64,000 bases of DNA, taken from NCBI GenBank assembly GCA_902825875.1, contig CADECP010000027.1:8754-72753 (forward strand). Direction: 5' to 3'. The notes beneath the pieces were generated by a model. That model saw only the letters and a list, made by a program, of their open reading frames with translations, was not told the DNA's origin and did not search any database. The position numbers and the translations under genes were made by a program. Numbering within the stretch: the stretch's first letter is position 1; every line of letters begins with the position of its first letter. Positions 1-8,235 of the stretch are shown piece after piece. The stretch is from an uncultured Acidobacteriota bacterium (GTDB taxonomy: Bacteria > Acidobacteriota > Blastocatellia > RBC074).

Positions 1-590
1 AGGCATTTCAGCCTGGATGCGTATGGCCTCTACGGAACCCCGGTGTAATCCTCAGCGAACCTGACGTTCTTTTGCTGATTGTTTTTTGGTGCGGCAATTC
101 TAAGAGTTAATCCAATGTTGATGTCTTCTGCCTTTACGTAATAACACTTGTCCGTTTCAGGACAGTAAACACAAAAAACATCTATCTGGCTCTTATCAAC
201 AGGATTTCCGTGAGAACCGTTTTTGTCAGCCCACCAGCTAACTAAATTAACTTGCAGGACTCCTTTAACGGCACTGCGATATTTGACCTGAATTCTGACG
301 AAGCGTTGTCCGTCATAAGCCACTAAATCAAATGGCGCATGTTCGGTCGAAGGAAATAAAACTAGATAACCTTTTTCAACCAAATCACAGAAAGCCTTTG
401 CCACTCCCAAATCGCCTTTATTCTTGGTGTGATGAGTTTTGAATCCAGTTCCCATCGCATCAATCCTCAAGGCGATCTCCACAAGGTTTCCTCGGTGTTG
501 TCATAGAAGCGGTAAAACTTCCTTAGAGATTCACCGATATAGCACCCTCCACTGTACGAATTACTTATTCTCCGTACAGGCTCCTAGTTG
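1..590 (-). ncRNA. Group I self-splicing intron in a tRNA anticodon loop, partial
   Basis: Visible core helices, minus strand: P1 pairs exon CUU plus intron C1 with GGAG, giving the U·G splice-site pair; P2 is CTGTACG/CGTACAG; P3 is GGGTGC (plus 542-547) with GCATCC (plus 15-20); P4 is TCGGTG with CACCGA; P8 is AGGC-TGAAAT-GCCT (plus 1-14). The order and the conserved stretches around P4-P6 resemble tRNA introns of Azoarcus and cyanobacteria. Insertion after U34 is the site used by cyanobacterial tRNA-Leu(UAA) introns. The P6 region is enlarged by an endonuclease ORF whose stop codon falls in the P7 region. P7', P9 and the 3' splice site lie outside the window. Confidence 0.78.
30..455 (-). 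CDS. Intron-encoded PD-(D/E)XK homing endonuclease (I-Ssp6803I-like)
   Basis: About 141 residues from the ATG at 455, preceded by GAGG; an in-frame GTG at 482 would add nine residues. The sequence shows an early GDLG motif, then FDLVAYDG with the candidate catalytic Asp, followed by RIQVKYRS carrying the Q-x-K half of the active site. This is the layout of group I intron PD-(D/E)XK nucleases such as I-Ssp6803I, which lies in the Synechocystis tRNA-fMet intron. It sits inside the P6 extension of the ribozyme, and its TAG stop overlaps the core near P7. The expected role is cutting intronless tRNA alleles to drive homing. The reading frame is intact, so it is probably functional. Confidence 0.75.
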   Translation of the reverse strand: MGTGFKTHHTKNKGDLGVAKAFCDLVEKGYLVLFPSTEHAPFDLVAYDGQRFVRIQVKYRSAVKGVLQVNLVSWWADKNGSHGNPVDKSQIDVFCVYCPETDKCYYVKAEDINIGLTLRIAAPKNNQQKNVRFAEDYTGVP

Positions 591-624
591 AAGGCAAATG
601 CTCTATCCACTGAGCTACGGGAGC
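591..624 (-). tRNA. 5' half of intron-split tRNA, probably tRNA-Arg(UCU)
   Basis: Read on the minus strand from 624, the sequence has a 7-nt acceptor strand (GCTCCCG), TA, a D arm (GCTC...GAGC with GGATA in the loop), A26, an anticodon 5' strand TTTGC, then C32 U33 U34. After U34 it leaves the tRNA fold and enters a group I intron. The 3' half (anticodon positions 35-36, T arm, acceptor 3' strand) must lie left of base 1. The D-loop GGATA and the C-U-U context resemble bacterial tRNA-Arg(UCU). Only U34 is actually visible, so the identity is an inference. Confidence 0.75.
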
Positions 625-682
625 AACGCGACGTAATTTACGCGATAGTCCGCAGGCAGGCAAGCGCCGGGTTTTTATCGGT

Positions 683-1252
683 TTACCGCGGCACTTCCAG
701 TTGCCGGTCATCATAAAAGCGTATGCGGTCAGCAGTCAGCAGCTTGGCGATGAAGACGATCTGGCCGGTGTGATAGCTGAAATGCTCGACCGCATGAAAA
801 ATCGAATCGAGCACGGTTTGCGAAAATCCTTGCGGCACGATTTCTTGCTGAAGCGGCGTTTCGTCGTTTGTCAGTTGCTGTTCCAGATGGGCCAGCACGG
901 CGTCAACTTCTGCCAGCGTGGATTGCAGTTTTGTCAGCAACTCTTCTTTTCCGAACAGGTCGCGTTCGACAAATTCGCTGGAACGGTTGCGAATGTCGGT
1001 CGCGCCGCCGACTCCGGCAATCAGCCATTGCCGCACGTTGCCGCACAGGTGCAGGATCAGGTTGCCGATGCTGTTGCTGGCTTCGTTCGGTCGCCACCAA
1101 AGCTGTTCGTCGGTCAGTTCAGCCAGCGCGCCAGAGATTTTGACGGGGTAATCTTCGCGCAAACGAAACCGCGCGTGGCGAACGAACGCTTTGCCGACGG
1201 TGAGCGGTTGTTTAGGCGGTTCCAGCAAAAATGATCTGCGTGTTTCTTTCAT
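683..1252 (-). CDS. DinB-like four-helix metal-binding protein (DUF1572 type)
   Basis: A 189-residue protein. The start at 1252 has GGAG seven bases upstream; the longer frame to 1354 lacks such a site and adds a basic, unrelated N-terminus. The DinB fold is suggested by the line WWRPNEASNSIGNLILHLCG near the middle and FHAVEHFSYHTGQI near the C-terminus, which supply the usual three-His metal site. Family members are damage- or stress-linked, or act as thiol-dependent transferases; no substrate can be named here. The gene lies immediately upstream of the split tRNA on the same strand. Confidence 0.75.
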   Translation of the reverse strand: MKETRRSFLLEPPKQPLTVGKAFVRHARFRLREDYPVKISGALAELTDEQLWWRPNEASNSIGNLILHLCGNVRQWLIAGVGGATDIRNRSSEFVERDLFGKEELLTKLQSTLAEVDAVLAHLEQQLTNDETPLQQEIVPQGFSQTVLDSIFHAVEHFSYHTGQIVFIAKLLTADRIRFYDDRQLEVPR

Positions 1253-1384
1253 CGGCCTACTCCAGTGGGCTATTAGTTTTGATTTGCGCCGACGCTTCGT
1301 GGCGCTTGGTTTATGGCGCGTGTTATAAACCGCCCACGCATAACCAGCCAACAATCCAAATTTTCAAAACATCGGGAGCGAAAC

Positions 1385-2890
1385 ATGAAACGAACGGTTC
1401 TGATTTTCCTGGCAGTGTTCGCGCTGTCGGTTTTGGCGCAGCAGCAAAACAACAAGACTCAGATTTTGATTTCGGGCGGGACATTGATTGACGGCACAGG
1501 CTCGACTCGTCGCATTGCCGATGTGCGAATCGTCGGCGACACAATCAAAGAAATCGGCAAGCTAAAACCTCAACCGGGCGAACGAGTGATTGACGCCAAA
1601 GGCTTGATCGTCGCGCCGGGCTTTGTGGACGTTCACAACCATTCCGAGCGCGGATTCGCCAACGATCCGACGGCCAGAACTCAAACATTGCAAGGCATTA
1701 CAACCATTGCTGTTGGCCCGGATGGCGGTTCGCCGTTTCCGATTGCCGATTATTTGACGTGGTCTGAAAAACAGCGGTTGGCGACGAATGTCATCGCATT
1801 TGTGGGCCACGCAACGGTTCGCCAAAAAGTAATGGGCAAGGATTTCAAACGCACAGCGACCGAAGCCGAAATCTCCAAAATGGCCGAACTGGTTGAACAG
1901 GCCATGCGTGAAGGCGCGGTCGGACTTTCCAGCGGTTTGGAGTACGACATTGGCAATCCGGCTACGACCGAAGAAGTGATTGCTCTGTCGAAAGTTGCCG
2001 CGCGTTACGGCGGCATTTACATGAGCCACGTCCGCGACGAAGCGGACTTGGCCTTTGACGCTTTCCGCGAAGCCATTCGCATCGGACGCGAAGCCAATTT
2101 GCCCGTCCAAATTTCGCACATCAAACTCGGCACGGTTGGCGTTTGGAACAAAGCCGCTGAAGTCGTGAAGCTGATCGAAGCGGCGCGACGACAGGGGCTG
2201 GACATCACGGCGGATTGTTATCCATATGATGCGTGGGGTTCGACGATCACGGTTTTGATTCCTTCGCGGCGCCACGATGATCCGGTGGCAGTCAAAAAAG
2301 GTCTGGACGATGTTGGCGGAGGCGTGAACGTTTTGATTACCAGTTGTTCGGCCCATCGAGATTACGAAGGCAAAACTCTGGACGAAATTGCCAAAGCCAA
2401 CGGCAAGACTGCGGTGGACGTTTACATCCAGATCGTCAAAGACGGCGGCGCAGGCGTGGTTTGCAAATCCATGATCGAACCCGACATCAAGACTTTTTAC
2501 CAGCAACGTTGGGTGATGGTTTCCAGCGACGGTGGCATAGGCACGCGTCATCCGCGCGGAGCCGGAACCTTTCCGCGCGTGCTTGGCCGTTATGTGCGCG
2601 AACAGAAATGGCTCAGTTTGGAAGAAGCAATTCGCAAGATGAGTTCGTTACCGGCGTGGCGGCTGGGTTTGAAAGATCGTGGTTCGATCAAAGTCGGTAT
2701 GAAAGCCGATGTGGTTGTCTTCGATGCCAATCAGATCATTGATCGGTCAACGATGACTCAGCCGGGCATAGAGCCTGTCGGCATTCAATATGTGTTGGTA
2801 AACGGGGGAATGGTCGTCGCGGAGGGAAAAGTGACAGGTGAACGTTTTGGCACGGTTTTGCGCCAAGCTTCAACGGTCAAAGGCAAATAA
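1385..2890 (+). CDS. Secreted amidohydrolase, N-acyl-D-amino-acid deacylase family
   Basis: A 501-residue protein beginning with a signal peptide (MKRTVLIFLAVFALSVLAQ). The start at 1385 follows GGGAGCGAAAC. It shows the amidohydrolase beta-sandwich opening (ISGGTLIDGTG), the metal motif in PGFVDVHNHSERG (HxH), further His-containing strands SHVRDEAD and QISHIKLG, and the C-terminal KVGMKADVVVFD strand. This is the D-aminoacylase/dihydroorotase-like group. It probably hydrolyses N-acyl amino acids or a related cyclic amide outside the cytoplasm; the exact substrate is unknown. It is transcribed away from the DinB-like gene and appears to stand alone. Confidence 0.8.
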   Translation: MKRTVLIFLAVFALSVLAQQQNNKTQILISGGTLIDGTGSTRRIADVRIVGDTIKEIGKLKPQPGERVIDAKGLIVAPGFVDVHNHSERGFANDPTARTQTLQGITTIAVGPDGGSPFPIADYLTWSEKQRLATNVIAFVGHATVRQKVMGKDFKRTATEAEISKMAELVEQAMREGAVGLSSGLEYDIGNPATTEEVIALSKVAARYGGIYMSHVRDEADLAFDAFREAIRIGREANLPVQISHIKLGTVGVWNKAAEVVKLIEAARRQGLDITADCYPYDAWGSTITVLIPSRRHDDPVAVKKGLDDVGGGVNVLITSCSAHRDYEGKTLDEIAKANGKTAVDVYIQIVKDGGAGVVCKSMIEPDIKTFYQQRWVMVSSDGGIGTRHPRGAGTFPRVLGRYVREQKWLSLEEAIRKMSSLPAWRLGLKDRGSIKVGMKADVVVFDANQIIDRSTMTQPGIEPVGIQYVLVNGGMVVAEGKVTGERFGTVLRQASTVKGK

Positions 2891-2902
2891 CGCTGTGCTG
2901 TT

Positions 2903-3079
2903 TTAAGCGTAGCGTTTGTCGCGGAACACCAGCAAATACAGTCCGGAACCGATGATCGGAATCAACAAAATGATTACCAGCAAAACGACTTTGGTCGCCC
3001 AATCGCGTTTTGAATTCATCACATCGTAAATGGCAAAAATATCCAGGACTGCGACGATTAACCATAAAAACGTTTCCAT
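2903..3079 (-). CDS. Small two-helix membrane protein, PLDc_N-type
   Basis: 58 residues, starting at the ATG at 3079 behind GAGGATG; upstream residues of the open frame are rejected. It has two hydrophobic segments separated by a short loop (DVMNSKRDWATKV) and ends in GSGLYLLVFRDKRYA. That pattern, including the W in the loop and the Y-hydrophobic-R tail, matches the phospholipase-D-nuclease N-terminal (PLDc_N) family of small inner-membrane proteins. No enzymatic activity is implied. It converges on the amidohydrolase gene. Confidence 0.65.
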   Translation of the reverse strand: METFLWLIVAVLDIFAIYDVMNSKRDWATKVVLLVIILLIPIIGSGLYLLVFRDKRYA

Positions 3080-3198
3080 AATTCCATCCTCACTTTTTCT
3101 TTGAAGCTTATGCGGCAAATCGTTGATTCGCTTGCCGTCTTTTGTCGAACAGTCAGCCTTACGAAGTGGTTTGGCTGACTGTTCCTCAAGAAATCTGT

Positions 3199-3669
3199 TC
3201 AACCACCGAGCTTTGACCTAACCAGTTGATTGATTACTTTGCCGTCAGCGGTTTGCCCGGCCAGCTTGGCCATGACTGCTTTCATCACATTGCCGAGTTC
3301 TTTCATCGAACCGGCTCCGGTTTCAGCGATGGCTTCATCCACAAATTTGGCGATGGTCGTTTCGTCGGCTGCGGCTGGCAGATAGACTTCAATAAATTTG
3401 ATTTCGGCAGCTTCTTTTTCGGCCAGTTCCGCGCGTCCGCCCTGATTGTATTGTTCAATGCTGTCGCGGCGTTGTTTGACCAGCGATTGCAAAACTTTCA
3501 TGGCTTCGGCGTCGTTAATCGTCGCTTCGGCATCGTTGGCTTTGCCTTTCTTGTCAATTTCGAAATTCATCAACGCGGTTTTGACCATCCGCAAGGTTGA
3601 GAGCTTTTCAGCCTCTTTGTTCTTCATGGCGATGGTGATGTCCTGATTGATACGTGCGATGAAACTCAT
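3199..3669 (-). CDS. GatB/YqeY domain protein
   Basis: 156 residues; the ATG at 3669 has AGGAG at a good distance. The start [19 protein letters not shown], the [16 protein letters not shown] line and the C-terminal [25 protein letters not shown] are typical of the YqeY family. The fold matches the tail domain of the GatB amidotransferase subunit and probably binds tRNA. The length is standard. Members are often near rpsU or dnaG; here the neighbours are a small membrane protein and, divergently, tRNA-Leu. Confidence 0.88.
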   Translation of the reverse strand: MSFIARINQDITIAMKNKEAEKLSTLRMVKTALMNFEIDKKGKANDAEATINDAEAMKVLQSLVKQRRDSIEQYNQGGRAELAEKEAAEIKFIEVYLPAAADETTIAKFVDEAIAETGAGSMKELGNVMKAVMAKLAGQTADGKVINQLVRSKLGG

Positions 3670-3808
3670 AGTGAATCTCCTTTTGATGGCGTTCGGATAA
3701 GACGCCATTAGTTATAGTGTTCATGGCTTGAAGCTGTCAAACGTGCGTCAATGGCTGTGTTGCGCGCTCATGGTAAATTTGTTAGTCTCCGCGCTCCGAG
3801 ACAAACGA

Positions 3809-3891
<83 letters not shown>

Positions 3892-4044
3892 CAAGTCTAA
3901 AACCCGTTCTCACGCTCAATTCATCAGCGGCCTGCCAGCGATCTCAAGTTTTGATTTGATCGGGACGATGGTTAGTTCAGGGTGGTTCACTCCTGAATGA
4001 GTTGATTGATTATTGGGCAATAAACTCTAAGGAAGGTAGATTAC

Positions 4045-5424
4045 GTGTTGAAACAGGAAGTGGTCATTACTGACGTCTCTCAATGTCAGAAAGACTTGGC
4101 GATTGAAATCGCGGCGGAAGAGGTGACGAAGGAATTTGAAAAAACCTATGACGCTTATATGCGGTATGTGAAAGTGCCGGGCTTTCGTCCGGGGCGCGTA
4201 CCGCGCGGCGTGGTCAAGCAGCGATTCAGCAAAGAGATCAAAGACGAAGTCATTGGCCATTTGTTGCCACATGCCATGGAGCATGCCGTAAAAGACCACA
4301 ATCTGAAAATCATTGGTGATCCGCAAATTCAGGATTTTTCGCTCGAAGAAGGCCAACCGCTCAAATTCAAAGTCAGCATTGAAGTCTTGCCGGAAATCGA
4401 ACTCAAGGAATATAAAGGGCTGAAAGCCACCAAGCGCGTCGCCAAAGTGACGGACGAAGACGTGGAGCGCGTGATCGAACGTTGGCGCGAAAACGAAGCA
4501 GATTTGGTTCCGGTCGAAGATCGTTCCTCGCAGGATGGCGACATTGTTTCGGTCAATCTGGTTGGCAAATATCTGGACCCGCAAGCAGAACATGAAAAAG
4601 AAGACTTAAAAGCCGACGGGATGGAAGTTGAAATTGGCGGCGAAGCTTCTTTGCCGGAATTCACGGAGAACTTGCGTGGTGTGAAGCCGGATGATGTGAA
4701 AGAATTCCGCGTGGCGTATCCTGAAGATTTCAGCTCGAAAGGGTTGGCAGGCAGGACAATTGATTTCACCGCGACTGTGCTGGCGATTCGCCGAAAGGAA
4801 TTGCCGGAATTGAATGACGATTTCGCCAAGAATGTCGGTGAATATGAATCGCTTCAGGAAATGCGCGATAAGATTCGAGAGAATCTGGTTAAGAATGCCG
4901 AACTCGAAGCTGACAATTTGTTGCGCGATGATCTGTTGTCACAATTGCTCAATTCACATGAATTTGATGTTCCGTCGGTGTTGGTAAATCAACAAGCTGA
5001 AAGTCGCCTGCAAGAATTCGGTCAAAGACTCCAGCGTATGGGCCTGCCGCCCGATATTTTGCAAACCGTCAATTGGGAAGAACGGTTTAAGGAGTCTTTG
5101 GAATCTGCCAAACGCGATGTTCGTTCGGCATTGCTGGTTGGACGAATTGGTTTGGCTGAAAATGTAATGATCGGTGATGACGAAATTGACGCGGAAATTG
5201 AGTCAATGGCGCAATCCATGGGGCGTTCTGTAGAGGAGCTAAAAGCTCGCTTGACAAGGGATGAGGCGATTTCTAGTATCGAAACTAGGTTGCGTTATCG
5301 CAAGGCACTCGACGTTGTCGTAAGCAATGCCGACATCACCACTGAAGAGGTCAGTCGAGAATCGTTGGATGAAGCAGGGCAGGAAACATCTGAAGCTCAG
5401 GCCACTGCTGAACCAGTTGAATAA
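4045..5424 (+). CDS. tig: Trigger factor, ribosome-associated chaperone and prolyl isomerase
   Basis: 459 residues. The first in-frame start is GTG at 4045 after AAGGAAGG; a TTG at 4048 is possible. The ribosome-binding N-terminus carries the family signature around [15 protein letters not shown] (GFRxGxxP). It is followed by an FKBP-like isomerase domain (about 155-240) and a long helical C-terminal chaperone region ending in an acidic tail. It stands first in the order tig, clpP, zinc finger, clpX, lon, which is the usual bacterial protein-quality gene order. Confidence 0.93.
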   Translation: MLKQEVVITDVSQCQKDLAIEIAAEEVTKEFEKTYDAYMRYVKVPGFRPGRVPRGVVKQRFSKEIKDEVIGHLLPHAMEHAVKDHNLKIIGDPQIQDFSLEEGQPLKFKVSIEVLPEIELKEYKGLKATKRVAKVTDEDVERVIERWRENEADLVPVEDRSSQDGDIVSVNLVGKYLDPQAEHEKEDLKADGMEVEIGGEASLPEFTENLRGVKPDDVKEFRVAYPEDFSSKGLAGRTIDFTATVLAIRRKELPELNDDFAKNVGEYESLQEMRDKIRENLVKNAELEADNLLRDDLLSQLLNSHEFDVPSVLVNQQAESRLQEFGQRLQRMGLPPDILQTVNWEERFKESLESAKRDVRSALLVGRIGLAENVMIGDDEIDAEIESMAQSMGRSVEELKARLTRDEAISSIETRLRYRKALDVVVSNADITTEEVSRESLDEAGQETSEAQATAEPVE

Positions 5425-5507
5425 TAACGACGACGACAGAACTTCAAAAATTTTCCGGTGTAATCTGGCCGACAGATCATCTTTCCGGAACCAGTAGAGT
5501 AAGCGTT

Positions 5508-6113
5508 ATGAATAATCCATCTGCAAGTTACTATCCACCGACAGTTATCGAACAGACTCCGCGCGGCGAACGCGCTTATGACATCTATTCGCGGCTGCTA
5601 AAAGACAACATCATCTTCATCGGAACTCCGATTGACGATACTGTGGCCAATCTGGTCGTTGCGCAGTTGTTGTTTCTTCAATCTGAAGACCCGGATCGGG
5701 AAATTTCTTTGTACATCAATTCGCCAGGCGGATCGGTGACTGCCGGACTGGCAATATACGACACTATGCAGTTTGTTCGTTGCCCGGTTTCGACGTTTTG
5801 CGTCGGACAATGCGCTTCGATGGCGGCGGTGTTGCTGGCGGCGGGAAGCAAAGGGCGGCGGTTTGCGTTGCCGAATTCGCGCATTCTGATTCACCAGCCG
5901 CATGCTGGCGGAATTTCCGGTCAGGCCAGCGACATCCAGATTGCCGCAGAAGAAATCATTCGTATGCGCCAACGGCTAAATGAAATTCTGGCTGATCACA
6001 CCGGCAAATCGTACGATCAAATTTCCAAAGACGTTGACCGCGACCGCATCATGAGCGCAATGCAGGCTTATGAATACGGAATCGTGGATCAGGTCATCAA
6101 GCAACGCGAGTAG
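5508..6113 (+). CDS. clpP: ATP-dependent Clp protease proteolytic subunit
   Basis: 201 residues. The catalytic Ser lies in [12 protein letters not shown] (Ser104), His in [13 protein letters not shown] (His129), and the third residue is Asp at about 178 in SKDVDRD. The oxyanion GG pair is in [10 protein letters not shown]. The N-terminus includes the processing and axial-loop region [15 protein letters not shown]. It forms the double-heptamer chamber fed by ClpX, which is encoded two genes downstream. Confidence 0.95.
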   Translation: MNNPSASYYPPTVIEQTPRGERAYDIYSRLLKDNIIFIGTPIDDTVANLVVAQLLFLQSEDPDREISLYINSPGGSVTAGLAIYDTMQFVRCPVSTFCVGQCASMAAVLLAAGSKGRRFALPNSRILIHQPHAGGISGQASDIQIAAEEIIRMRQRLNEILADHTGKSYDQISKDVDRDRIMSAMQAYEYGIVDQVIKQRE

Positions 6114-6175
6114 ATCGAGTTGTCTTAAAGTCTGCCGATTCGTGCTCCGCACGATTTGTACTCACTCAACGCACA

Positions 6176-6592
6176 ATGGACATAAACAATGACAATCACC
6201 CGGTCAGTTCCGACTCAAGGGGAAGCGGAGCCTTAGGCCGGCAACCGTTGCGCCCGGTGTTACGCTGCTCGTTTTGCGGATTGGGCGAAGGCGAAGTCTC
6301 AAGATTGTTTGAAGGCACTTCGGGTTTCATTTGCGATGAGTGCGTGGATGTGTGCGTTCAACTGCTTTACGATTACCGCGAACTGGGAATGAAGCCTCAC
6401 AAGCCGAATCAGCCATGGTACAAAAAACTGTTTAGCGATGACTCAAATGAAGTAGCGTTTTGCAGTTTCAATGTTCATGACCGCGGCAATCCGCAAGGCG
6501 ACAGAGTCTTTCCCGGTATCAACGCACAAATTTGCGATAAATGCGTTCGCGCCTGTGAAGTGCTGAAATCCACTCTGGTGTTAGGCGGTTGA
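6176..6592 (+). CDS. Free-standing ClpX-type C4 zinc-finger protein
   Basis: 138 residues with no AAA+ domain. Residues around 29-60 (RCSFCGLGEGEVSRLFEG...FICDECVDVC) are a close relative of the ClpX zinc-binding dimerisation domain. A second, degenerate copy follows with CSFNVHDRGNP...QICDKCVRACEVL; its first knuckle keeps one Cys (CSFN) with His as a possible substitute ligand. It sits between clpP and clpX, 62 nt after clpP. It could act as an adaptor, or compete with the ClpX zinc domain for partners. The start ATG at 6176 has only a weak ribosome site. No conventional named family is assigned. Confidence 0.75.
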   Translation: MDINNDNHPVSSDSRGSGALGRQPLRPVLRCSFCGLGEGEVSRLFEGTSGFICDECVDVCVQLLYDYRELGMKPHKPNQPWYKKLFSDDSNEVAFCSFNVHDRGNPQGDRVFPGINAQICDKCVRACEVLKSTLVLGG

Positions 6593-6726
6593 CCGCTCCA
6601 TTCGCTTGCTTGCGCGGGTTTGGTGCGTTGATTATGATTACGCCGCTTTTGACGTGACGGGATTGAAATAGTAATCGGAGTCCACCGAACAATGTCTAAC
6701 ACTTATTTTGAACTGGAGGCCACTAG

Positions 6727-7968
6727 GTGATGCGAAGAGGTGACGACACTTTACGTTGCAGCTTCTGTGGCAAAAGCCAGAACGAAGTTAAGAAGCTGAT
6801 TGCCGGCCCCACCGTTTACATTTGCAATGAGTGCATAGACATCTGCATTGAGATTATCAGCGACGATGCTCAGCAGGAAGCCGCTGCCGCCCGCCCGCCT
6901 TTGCCGAAACCGCTGGAAATCAAAGCCTTTCTGGACGAATACGTCATTGGTCAGGAAGACACCAAGAAGAAACTCGCCGTTGCCGTTTATCAGCACTACA
7001 AACGCATCGAAATGATGAAACGTCGTTCGGATGTCGAAATTCAAAAGTCGAACATCCTGCTGATCGGCCCGACGGGAACCGGCAAAACGCTGCTGGCGCA
7101 AACGCTGGCGCGAATGCTGAAAGTTCCATTTACGATTGTGGACGCGACGACGCTGACCGAAGCAGGGTATGTCGGCGAAGACGTTGAAAACATCATCCTG
7201 AAACTGCTGCAAGCTGCGAACGGAGACGTGGAACGCGCTCAGCAGGGAATCATCTACATTGACGAAATTGACAAGATTTGTCGCAAGGACGAAAACCCTT
7301 CGATCACGCGCGACGTTTCCGGCGAAGGCGTGCAGCAAGCGTTGCTGAAAATTCTGGAAGGCACGGTTGCCAACGTTCCTCCGCAGGGTGGTCGTAAGCA
7401 TCCGCATCAGGAATTTTTCGTCGTTGATACGACCAATATCCTGTTTATTTGCGGTGGAGCGTTTGTCGGTTTGGACAAGGTTATCCAGCGGCGCATTGGA
7501 CAAAAAGCAATGGGTTTTGGCGCCAACATTCGTCCGCTGGCCAATCCCGTCAGCAAAATGTCTTCGGCGGATTTGCTGGCGCAGGTTCAACCTGAAGACT
7601 TGATTCGGTATGGACTGATTCCCGAATTCGTCGGGCGTTTGCCTGTCACAGGAACACTGCACGAATTGGACGAATCGGCGATGGTCGAAATTCTGACTCA
7701 ACCGAAAAATGCTCTGGCCAAACAGTATCAGCGGCAGTTCGAATGGGATGGCGTCAAGTTGCGCTTTACGGATGATGCGTTGCGGGCAGTGGCGCGTCAC
7801 GCCTGCCAGCGCAAAGTCGGTGCTCGCGGGCTTCGCATGATTCTGGAAGAATTGATGCTCGAAGCGATGTACGAACTGCCAAGCCAGAAGAGAATCAAAG
7901 AATTCCTGGTGACAGACGAGATGGTCGAAAATCGTCAAACGGTCTTCCCACTTGAAAAGGCCGGTTGA
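6727..7968 (+). CDS. clpX: ATP-dependent Clp protease ATP-binding subunit ClpX
   Basis: 413 residues. The zinc finger uses CSFCG (Cys11, Cys14) and CNEC (Cys33, Cys36). Walker A is GPTGTGKT at 114-121, Walker B is IIYIDEID, the pore loop is GYVGED, and sensor and C-terminal helices are intact. The ClpP-docking loop reads MGFGA where many ClpX have IGFGA. The start is GTG at 6727 or ATG at 6730; GGAGG at 6715-6719 fits either. It unfolds tagged proteins and feeds them to ClpP. Confidence 0.96.
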   Translation: MMRRGDDTLRCSFCGKSQNEVKKLIAGPTVYICNECIDICIEIISDDAQQEAAAARPPLPKPLEIKAFLDEYVIGQEDTKKKLAVAVYQHYKRIEMMKRRSDVEIQKSNILLIGPTGTGKTLLAQTLARMLKVPFTIVDATTLTEAGYVGEDVENIILKLLQAANGDVERAQQGIIYIDEIDKICRKDENPSITRDVSGEGVQQALLKILEGTVANVPPQGGRKHPHQEFFVVDTTNILFICGGAFVGLDKVIQRRIGQKAMGFGANIRPLANPVSKMSSADLLAQVQPEDLIRYGLIPEFVGRLPVTGTLHELDESAMVEILTQPKNALAKQYQRQFEWDGVKLRFTDDALRAVARHACQRKVGARGLRMILEELMLEAMYELPSQKRIKEFLVTDEMVENRQTVFPLEKAG

Positions 7969-8235
7969 TGAATTCACGTTGCGGAATCGAATTTGTCACC
8001 ACCAGCCGAGTTCGCTGCTCAGCACTGGGCGTTTGAACGAAGCGACGAATGATCGGCACTTTCCCAACCACCTTCTGATTACAGTCGGCGGACTGTAATG
8101 ATTTCCCAAACAAGATGACGCTTGCGGGATGAAACCGGCGGATTTGCGTTTCCGCGAAGGTGTTCATTTTGAAAATCAACCGGCGAATACTGACTTAACG
8201 CTGGTGATTCGTTTGCCCTGACAGAGGTTACTGAC

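Noticed and set aside
580-624. Intronless tRNA reading UCA (opal suppressor or selenocysteine)
   Set aside because: The bases after CTTCAAC do not pair with the TTTGC anticodon strand and no T arm follows, whereas intron helices do form.
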